NCBI GenBank assembly: GCA_003248655.1
Contig: QFPM01000007.1
Location: 1-64,000, forward strand
DNA: 64,000 nt
Direction: 5' to 3'
DNA from: Microbacterium sp.
Lineage (GTDB): Bacteria > Actinomycetota > Actinomycetes > Actinomycetales > Microbacteriaceae
Shown: positions 57,748 through 64,000 of the stretch, piece by piece
Layout of the letters: every line of letters begins with the position of its first letter
Position numbering within the stretch: the stretch's first letter is position 1
The notes under the pieces: generated by a model
The model's database searches: none
The model's input: the letters and a program-made list of their open reading frames with translations, nothing else
What the model was told of the DNA's origin: nothing
Translations under genes and position numbers: made by a program

Positions 57748-59016
57748 TCATCCCTCGCGAGGGAGGCGCGGATTCGTCGGTAGCGCATTGACGTCGCGAC
57801 GAGGTCCGAGCACGCTCGCCCGGGTCACGGCGCCCCCGCCGAAGCGTCCTCGTGCGTCGTCGAGCGCGGCATCCACACGTCGCCAGTGTTCGTCGTCATC
57901 CCAGAGCGCAAGCGCGCCCGCACCGCTCGGGCGAAGCTTCTCTGCGCGAACACCGATCAGACGCACCGGTTGTGCGAGGTCGAGCGCGTCGAGAAGGCCG
58001 ATCACGATGTCGCCGATGCGCTGGCCGACATCCGTGGGCTCGGGGGGCGTGAGCGCGCGCGAGAGCGACGTGAAGTCCGCGTAGCGGAGTTTCAGCGCGA
58101 TGGTCGCGGCCTCCCACCCACCGCCGCGCAGGCGGGATGCGACCCGATCTGAGAGTCGGCGTAGTTCGCTGCGCAACACCGTGACGTCCGAGACGTCGTG
58201 CAGGAACGTCTCTTCGTGGCCGATGCTCTTCTCGATGCGTTCGGTTTCGACCTCTCGCGCGTCCTCACCCCGCGCGAGTTGCACAATCCTGGTCGCGCCC
58301 GCCGACCCGAGCGCGCGCTCGATGACGCGTTCCGGCGCGGCAAGGATGTCGGCGACGAGGCGGATGCCGCGCCCTTCGAGCGCTTCGGCGGCCTTCGGGC
58401 CGATGCCCCAGAGCGCCCGCACGGGCAGCTCTGCGAGAAACGCTCCCGTCTCCGGCTCGCTCACGATGAGCAGCCCGTCCGGCTTCGAGAGAGTCGATGC
58501 GATCTTCGCGACGTGCTTGGTCGCCGCTACTCCGACGCTGCAGACGAGGCCTGTCTCGGCGAGAACACGGGCGCGAAGGTTGCGCGCGATCTCGCCGGGC
58601 GAACCCCACAGGCGCCTGGCCCCCGACACGTCGAGGAACGCCTCGTCGATCGACAGCGGCTCGACGAGCGGAGTGACGTCGTGGAAGATCTCCATCACCT
58701 GTCGCGACAGCGCCGAGTACCGCTCGAAGTGCGGCGGAACCACGAGTGCGTGCGGGCACAGCCGTAGCGCCTGGGCGACGCCCATCGCCGACCGCACGCC
58801 GTAGCGGCGCGCCTCGTAGGTGGCACTGGAGACGACCCCCCGACCCTCCATGCCACCGACGATGACGGGCTTGCCCGCGAGCGAGGGATCGTCGAGGACT
58901 TCGACCGACGCGTAGAACGCGTCCATGTCGACGTGCAGGATGCGGGTGCCGGTGTCGTCGGCATCCGCCGCTGACACCCGCCGCCCACTCCCGTCACCGC
59001 GCCCCACGGCATCCAT
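57748..59016 (-). CDS. dinB: DNA polymerase IV (DinB)
   Basis: This Y-family polymerase performs error-prone translesion synthesis. The metal-binding residues lie in LHVDMDAFYASVE and SIDEAFLDVSG, with the little-finger domain at the C-terminus. The start is uncertain: ATG 59016 gives 422 residues with a Gly/Arg-rich leader, while ATG 59055 and 59103 give longer, unconserved N-termini. I see no beta-clamp motif at the very C-terminus, which ends NPRLPREG. No LexA box is evident upstream. Confidence 0.93.
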   Translation of the reverse strand: MDAVGRGDGSGRRVSAADADDTGTRILHVDMDAFYASVEVLDDPSLAGKPVIVGGMEGRGVVSSATYEARRYGVRSAMGVAQALRLCPHALVVPPHFERYSALSRQVMEIFHDVTPLVEPLSIDEAFLDVSGARRLWGSPGEIARNLRARVLAETGLVCSVGVAATKHVAKIASTLSKPDGLLIVSEPETGAFLAELPVRALWGIGPKAAEALEGRGIRLVADILAAPERVIERALGSAGATRIVQLARGEDAREVETERIEKSIGHEETFLHDVSDVTVLRSELRRLSDRVASRLRGGGWEAATIALKLRYADFTSLSRALTPPEPTDVGQRIGDIVIGLLDALDLAQPVRLIGVRAEKLRPSGAGALALWDDDEHWRRVDAALDDARGRFGGGAVTRASVLGPRRDVNALPTNPRLPREG

Positions 59017-59191
59017 TGTCGCCGATGCCGCCGACACCAGCCGGCTCAGTCGCATGGCGCGTGGTGCGTGTGTGATGCGGTGGGGCAGGTGGGGCGCCGC
59101 CAAGGCCGGGCGCCATGCGACCGTGCGCCAACCGCCGACAGAACCGGGCTCAGGGCCGACCAGGTCGGGCGCGGTGGCAACCGGTCCGGGG

Positions 59192-60706
59192 TCAGCCGGC
59201 GGCGCGCTCCAGCACGAGCTCGCGCACGCGCGCGGCGTCGGCTTGGCCGCGCATCGCCTTCATGACTGCGCCGATGACCGCGCCGGCGGCTTGCACCTTG
59301 CCATCGCGGATCTTCTCGAGCACATCGGGCTGCGCCGCGAGGGCCTCATCGATGGCCGCGATCAGCGCGCCGTCGTCCGACACGACGGCGAGGCCCCGAG
59401 CATCGACGACCTCCTGGGGCGTTCCCTCCCCCGCGATGACGCCTTCGAGCACCTGCCGGGCGAGCTTGTCGGTGAGCGTGCCCGCGTCGACGAGCTGCTG
59501 CAGTGCGGCGACGGATGCCGGCGACACGAGCGAAGACGCCTCGACGCCCTCGGCGTTCGCGAGACGCGTGATCTCACCGGTCCACCACTTTCGCGCGGCT
59601 GCCGGCGACGCACCCGCCGCGACCGTCGCGTCGACCTCGGCGAGGAGCCCGCCGTTGACGACGTCCTGAAACTCGAGATCGGTGAAGCCCCAGCTCTCCT
59701 TGAGTCGACGCCGGCGCACGGCGGGCGGCTCGGGCAGCGCAGCGCGCAGGCTCTCGATCAGCTCCACCGGAGGCGCGACAGGAAGGAGGTCGGGCTCCGG
59801 GAAGTAGCGGTAGTCGTCGGCATCCGACTTGGGCCGACCGGGAGAGGTGGTCCCGGTGTCTTCGTGCCAGTGCCGCGTCTCCTGCGTGATCGCGCCGCCC
59901 GCGGCGAGGATCGCCGCCTGGCGCTGGATCTCGTAGCGCACCGCCCGCTCGACCGAACGCATGGAGTTGACGTTCTTCGTCTCGGTGCGGGTGCCGAGCT
60001 TCTCGGCACCGCGGGGGCGCAGCGACACGTTCGCGTCGCAGCGGATGTTGCCGCGCTCCATGCGCGCCTCGGAGATCCCCAGGCCGATCACGATGTCGCG
60101 GATCGCGCGCACATACGCGGCCGCGAGCTCGGGCGCCCGCTTCTCGGCGCCGAAGATCGGCTTCGTGACGATCTCGACGAGCGGGACGCCTGCGCGGTTG
60201 TAGTCGACGAGAGAGTACTCCGCTCCCTGGATGCGACCGGTCGCGCTGCCCATGTGGGTGAGCTTGCCGGCATCCTCCTCCATGTGTGCGCGTTCGATGG
60301 GGATCTCGTAGGTTGTCCCATCAGCAAGCTCGACCTCGACCTGACCCTCGAACGCGATCGGCTCGTCGTACTGGCTGATCTGGTAGTTCTTACCGAGGTC
60401 CGGGTAGAAATAGTTCTTCCGCGCGAACCGGCTCGACGGCGCGATCGAGCAGCCCAGCGCAAGGCCGAGCGAGATCGAGTACCGGACGGCCTGCTCGTTC
60501 ACGACCGGCAGCGACCCGGGGAGCCCCATGTCGACGGGCGCGACGAGTGTGTTCGGTGCGGCGCCGTGGTTGCGCTCGTTCGCGGGGTTCGCCGCGGCGG
60601 AGAACATCTTCGTCTCGGTGTTGAGCTCGACGTGCACCTCGAAGCCGAGCACCGGCTCGTAGCGCTCGAGCGCCTCATCGAAGTCCATCAGTGCGACCTT
60701 CGCCAT
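59192..60706 (-). CDS. gatB: Asp/Glu-tRNA amidotransferase subunit GatB
   Basis: GatB is the tRNA-binding, kinase-like subunit that activates misacylated Glu-tRNA-Gln or Asp-tRNA-Asn. The 504-residue protein contains [38 protein letters not shown] and the C-terminal YqeY-like domain ([18 protein letters not shown]). ATG 60706 shares one base with the gatA stop (TGATG). Confidence 0.97.
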   Translation of the reverse strand: MAKVALMDFDEALERYEPVLGFEVHVELNTETKMFSAAANPANERNHGAAPNTLVAPVDMGLPGSLPVVNEQAVRYSISLGLALGCSIAPSSRFARKNYFYPDLGKNYQISQYDEPIAFEGQVEVELADGTTYEIPIERAHMEEDAGKLTHMGSATGRIQGAEYSLVDYNRAGVPLVEIVTKPIFGAEKRAPELAAAYVRAIRDIVIGLGISEARMERGNIRCDANVSLRPRGAEKLGTRTETKNVNSMRSVERAVRYEIQRQAAILAAGGAITQETRHWHEDTGTTSPGRPKSDADDYRYFPEPDLLPVAPPVELIESLRAALPEPPAVRRRRLKESWGFTDLEFQDVVNGGLLAEVDATVAAGASPAAARKWWTGEITRLANAEGVEASSLVSPASVAALQQLVDAGTLTDKLARQVLEGVIAGEGTPQEVVDARGLAVVSDDGALIAAIDEALAAQPDVLEKIRDGKVQAAGAVIGAVMKAMRGQADAARVRELVLERAAG

Positions 60707-62217
60707 CAGCGTGCCCCTCCCAGAGCGGGTGCGCGGTCCAGCAGCGGACCACCCCACTCATCGACCAGCAGCGCCTCGAGCGCCGCTCCGACACGGTAGA
60801 GGCGCGCATCCTCGCGCGCTGGCGCGATGAACTGGATGCCGACGGGCAAGCCATCCTCTTCCGCAAGCCCCGACGGGATCGAGATCCCGGGCACACCCGC
60901 AAGGTTCACCGGAATCGTCGTGACGTCGTTGAGGTACATCTGCAGCGGGTCGTCGATCTTCTCGCCGAGGCGGAACGCCGTAGTCGGAGCCGAGGGTGTG
61001 GCGATGACGTCCACCTGAGCGAAGGCCTCGTCGAAGTCCCGCTGGATGAGCGTGCGCACCTTCTGTGCGCTGCCGTAGTACGCGTCGTAGTAGCCCGCCG
61101 ACAGCGCATAAGTGCCGAGGATGATGCGGCGCTTCACCTCGTCGCCGAAGCCTACGTCGCGCGAGCGCGCCATGACGTCCTCGACCGTGCCGCCGGGCAC
61201 GTCGACGCGAAGCCCGAAGCGGACCGAGTCGAACTTCGCGAGGTTGCTCGATGCCTCGGCTGGAAGGATCAGGTAGTACGCGGCCACGCCGTACTCGAAG
61301 TGCGGTGCGCTGATCTCGACGATCTCGGCTCCGTGCTGTTCGAGAAGCGCGAGCGACGCGCGGAAAGATGCCGACACGCCCGCCTGGAACCCCGAGTCGG
61401 GCAGCTCGCGGATCACCCCGACGCGCAGGCCCTTCAACACCTCACCCGAGGCGCCCTCGCGCGCCGCCGCCGCGAAGGACGGCCAGGCATCCTCGAGCGA
61501 GGTCGCATCGTGCGGGTCGTGCCCGGCGATGACATCGTGCAGGAGCGCCGAATCGAGCACGGTGCGCGAGACGGGACCGACCTGGTCGAGCGAGGATGCC
61601 AGGGCGATCGCCCCGAAGCGGCTCACGCCGCCGTAGGTCGGCTTCATTCCGACAGTTCCCGTAACATGCGCGGGCTGACGGATCGAACCGCCCGTGTCAG
61701 AGCCGAGCGCGAAGGGTGCCTCGAACGCAGCGACGGCCGCGGCTGAGCCACCGCCCGAACCACCCGGGATACGGTCCAGGTCCCACGGGTTGTGCGTCGG
61801 GCCGTAGGCCGAGTGCTCGGTCGAGGACCCCATCGCGAACTCGTCCATGTTCGTCTTGCCGAGCGGTACGAGACCGGCGGCTCGCGAGCGTGCGACGACG
61901 GTCGCGTCGTACGGCGAGAGGAATCCCTCGAGGATCTTGGACCCGCTGGTGGAGGGCATATCCGTCGTCACGAGGACGTCCTTGATGGCAAGCGGAACGC
62001 CCGCGAGTTCGCCGAGGCTTTCGCCTGCCGCGCGACGATGGTCGATGTCGGCTGCCACGTCAAGGGCGTGGTCGCTCACGTGCAAGAAGGCGTGCACGTC
62101 ACCGTCGACGGCGGCGATGCGGTCGAGGTGGGCCTGCGTCGCCTCGACGCTCGACACCTCACCGGCGGCGAGTCGCGCGGCAAGCTCGGCGGCGGTGAGA
62201 CGGATGAGCTCGCTCAC
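60706..62217 (-). CDS. gatA: Asp/Glu-tRNA amidotransferase subunit GatA
   Basis: GatA is the amidase subunit that releases ammonia from glutamine. The 503-residue protein has the Ser-cisSer-Lys triad of amidase-signature enzymes: Lys in PLAIKDVLV, and the serines in [12 protein letters not shown] and [12 protein letters not shown]. It overlaps gatC by four bases and gatB by one, forming a coupled gatCAB operon. Confidence 0.98.
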   Translation of the reverse strand: MSELIRLTAAELAARLAAGEVSSVEATQAHLDRIAAVDGDVHAFLHVSDHALDVAADIDHRRAAGESLGELAGVPLAIKDVLVTTDMPSTSGSKILEGFLSPYDATVVARSRAAGLVPLGKTNMDEFAMGSSTEHSAYGPTHNPWDLDRIPGGSGGGSAAAVAAFEAPFALGSDTGGSIRQPAHVTGTVGMKPTYGGVSRFGAIALASSLDQVGPVSRTVLDSALLHDVIAGHDPHDATSLEDAWPSFAAAAREGASGEVLKGLRVGVIRELPDSGFQAGVSASFRASLALLEQHGAEIVEISAPHFEYGVAAYYLILPAEASSNLAKFDSVRFGLRVDVPGGTVEDVMARSRDVGFGDEVKRRIILGTYALSAGYYDAYYGSAQKVRTLIQRDFDEAFAQVDVIATPSAPTTAFRLGEKIDDPLQMYLNDVTTIPVNLAGVPGISIPSGLAEEDGLPVGIQFIAPAREDARLYRVGAALEALLVDEWGGPLLDRAPALGGAR

Positions 62218-62513
62218 TGCTCCTCCCCCAGGATCGCGGTCACCTTGAAGCGGTCTTCCGTGGCATCCGGGGCGTTCTGCAACACCTGCTCGACGGTGAG
62301 CATGTCGCCCACCACATCGGGGCGGAACACGTTCTCGAGCGGGATCGGGTGGCTCGTTGCCGGCACGTCGGGAGTCGCGACCTCCGACACCTTCGCGATG
62401 TTGTCGACGATGGCCGACAGCTGGCCGGTCAGGCGCTGCACCTCGTCATCGTCGAGTGAGATCCGTGCGAGCACGCCGAGATGACGGACGAGATCAGGGG
62501 TGATTTCAGACAC
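62214..62513 (-). CDS. gatC: Asp/Glu-tRNA amidotransferase subunit GatC
   Basis: GatC wraps around GatA and stabilises the complex. The 99-residue protein begins [18 protein letters not shown] and ends near [11 protein letters not shown]. Two GTG codons are in tandem (62516 and 62513). The second is preferred because TAGACT (62525-62520) lies six bases before it, the usual leaderless spacing. It is the first gene of gatCAB. Confidence 0.94.
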   Translation of the reverse strand: MSEITPDLVRHLGVLARISLDDDEVQRLTGQLSAIVDNIAKVSEVATPDVPATSHPIPLENVFRPDVVGDMLTVEQVLQNAPDATEDRFKVTAILGEEQ

Positions 62514-62571
62514 CACGACAGTCTAGTTGGGTGCCTCAGATGCCCTCGGCGTCGCGAGTAGGCTGTCGGCC

Positions 62572-64000
62572 GTGACAAAGTTCTCACCGCCGCGACCGTG
62601 GACCGAAAGCTACGCCGCCGGAGTTCCCGAAGACCTTGCTCCCGTCGAAGGCAGCCTCGTCGACATCCTCGCCGAGTCTGTGCGCGACTACCCGAACGCT
62701 CCCGCCTTGCAGTTCTTCGGCCGCACGACGTCCTACCGCGAACTCATGGATGCCGTGGAGCGCGCGGCCGCAGGCCTGAAGGCACTGGGCGTCGGCAAGG
62801 GCGACACGGTCGCGATCGTCCTCCCCAACTGCCCTCAGCACATCGTCGCGTTCTACGCGATCCTGCGCCTGGGCGCGGTCGCGGTCGAGCACAACCCGCT
62901 CTACACGGCGCGCGAGCTGCGTAAGCAATTCGAGGATCATGGCGCGAAGACCGCGATCGTCTGGAGCAAGGTCGTCCGCACGGTACAGGACTTTCCCACC
63001 GACCTCGCCGTCACCAACCTCGTGACGGTCGACGTCACGCGAGCGATGCCGGCCTCGCTACGGCTCGCGCTGCGTCTGCCGGTCGCCAAGGCACGCGAGT
63101 CGCGCGCCGCACTGACGGAGCGCACTTCCGGGGCGATCGCGTGGGAGAAGCTTGTCGCGACGCCGCCTCTGCCGGCATCCTTCCCCGGCCCCACAACCGA
63201 CGATCTCGCGATCATCCAGTACACGAGCGGCACGACCGGCACACCGAAGGGCGCGATGCTCACGCACCGCAACCTCCTGTCCAACGCCCGGCAGGCGCAG
63301 GCGTGGACCCCGTCGATCCAGCGCGGCAAGGGCTGCGTCGTCTACGCCGTGTTGCCGATGTTCCACGCGTACGGGCTCACGCTGTGTCTCACCTTCGCGA
63401 TGTCGATGGGCGCACGCCTCGTGCTCTTCCCGCGTTTCGAGCCCGCAATGGTGCTCGAAGTCACCAAGAAGCACCCCGCGACGCTCCTCCCGCTCGTGCC
63501 ACCCATCGCCGACCGGCTACTCCGGGCCGCACAGGAGGCGGGCGTCTCTCTCGCCGGGACCGGGGTGGCGATCTCGGGCGCGATGGCGCTGCCGCACGAG
63601 CTCGTCGTGCCATTCGAGAAGGCCACCGGCGGTTACCTCGTCGAAGGGTATGGCCTTTCGGAGTGCTCGCCCGTGCTCATGGCCAATCCCGTTGCGGAGA
63701 ACCGCAAGCCGGGCACGGTGGGCCTTCCCCTTCCGGGGACCGAATGCCGCGTCGTCGACCCGGACGAACCCACCCGCGACGTTCCCGCCGGTGAGCGGGG
63801 CGAGCTCATCGTCCGCGGACCTCAGCTGTTCCAGGGGTACTTCGGCAAGCCCGAGGCCACCGAGGAAGTGTTCGTCGACGGATGGTTCCGCACGGGCGAC
63901 ATCGTGCAGATCGACGATGAGGGGTTCGTGCGCATCGTCGATCGCATCAAGGAGCTCATCATCACGGGCGGCTTCAACGTCGCACCGACCGAGGTGGAAA
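62572..64000 (+). CDS. Long-chain fatty acid-CoA ligase, 3' end beyond the window
   Basis: The frame from GTG 62572 is open to the window edge (476 codons). It reads MTKFSPPRPWTESYAAGVPE, with the AMP-binding P-loop YTSGTTGTPKG, the A5-type GYGLSECSPV and the A7-type WFRTGDIV. RIKELIITGGFN near the edge leads into the C-terminal domain. It activates fatty acids to acyl-CoA through an acyl-adenylate; chain-length preference is unknown. TAGGCT (62559-62564) lies seven bases before the GTG, indicating a leaderless transcript. It is divergent from gatC. Confidence 0.92.
   Translation, partial: MTKFSPPRPWTESYAAGVPEDLAPVEGSLVDILAESVRDYPNAPALQFFGRTTSYRELMDAVERAAAGLKALGVGKGDTVAIVLPNCPQHIVAFYAILRLGAVAVEHNPLYTARELRKQFEDHGAKTAIVWSKVVRTVQDFPTDLAVTNLVTVDVTRAMPASLRLALRLPVAKARESRAALTERTSGAIAWEKLVATPPLPASFPGPTTDDLAIIQYTSGTTGTPKGAMLTHRNLLSNARQAQAWTPSIQRGKGCVVYAVLPMFHAYGLTLCLTFAMSMGARLVLFPRFEPAMVLEVTKKHPATLLPLVPPIADRLLRAAQEAGVSLAGTGVAISGAMALPHELVVPFEKATGGYLVEGYGLSECSPVLMANPVAENRKPGTVGLPLPGTECRVVDPDEPTRDVPAGERGELIVRGPQLFQGYFGKPEATEEVFVDGWFRTGDIVQIDDEGFVRIVDRIKELIITGGFNVAPTEVE

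Overview
The window is about 64 kb of high-GC chromosomal DNA from an actinobacterium, most likely family Microbacteriaceae and probably Microbacterium or a close relative. This is inferred from GC-rich codon use, paired ClpP1/ClpP2, GatCAB, a ClpS-DUF2017-metallopeptidase cluster, an actinobacterial ileS T-box, many apparently leaderless genes (a TAnnnT box 6-7 nt before the start codon) and dense ATGA/GTGA stop-start overlaps. Five tRNA genes are present: Ala-GGC, Pro-TGG, Gly-TCC, Arg-TCT and His-GTG. I saw no transposase, integrase, CRISPR array, rRNA gene or replication origin, and no gene-free stretch over 300 bp.

Layout. 0.1-7.1 kb (minus): rplU-rpmA-obg-proB-proA, a small membrane protein, nadD, an acidic tail-anchored protein of unknown role, rsfS and tRNA-Ala (ribosome assembly, proline, NAD). 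7.2-16.5 kb: a DUF4031 gene, RNase E/G, a VKOR protein, then ileS-folC-DUF4233-ndk (minus) behind a T-box leader. 16.5-20.7 kb (plus): a pentapeptide-like gene coupled to a GNAT acetyltransferase, then valS and a small protein. 20.7-25.3 kb: an autoregulated-looking HTH regulator plus MFS exporter (minus), a divergent M3 peptidase and an effector-binding protein. 25.4-29.6 kb (minus): tig-clpP1-clpP2-clpX. 29.6-34.9 kb: tRNA-Pro and tRNA-Gly, a gamma-carbonic-anhydrase-like protein, Dps, amidohydrolase, PaiB, Nei and RpiB. 35-41.2 kb (plus): ArsR-SulP, PepN, MscS and truncated haemoglobin. 41.3-48.4 kb: flavin dehydrogenase, two thioesterases, EttA, a lipoprotein and an SSB paralogue. 48.4-50.7 kb: a divergent YczR/YczE pair. 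50.8-54.7 kb: an HTH protein, TetR, a frameshifted 3-hydroxyacyl-CoA-dehydrogenase-like gene and oleate hydratase. 54.8-64 kb: tRNA-Arg, Orn, tRNA-His, metallopeptidase-ClpS-DUF2017, kinase, GerW-like protein, DinB, GatCAB and a truncated acyl-CoA ligase.

Most of the window is conserved core genome. The accessory piece is the TetR-dehydrogenase-oleate hydratase unit at about 51.3-54.7 kb. It lacks the heptamer GGATGCC/GGCATCC that is strikingly abundant elsewhere, contains GGACGCC/GGCGTCC instead, and its dehydrogenase carries a one-base deletion next to the nucleotide-binding motif. Other points of interest are two long intergenic palindromes, a perfect 17-bp hairpin upstream of ssb, and several operators that overlap leaderless promoters.
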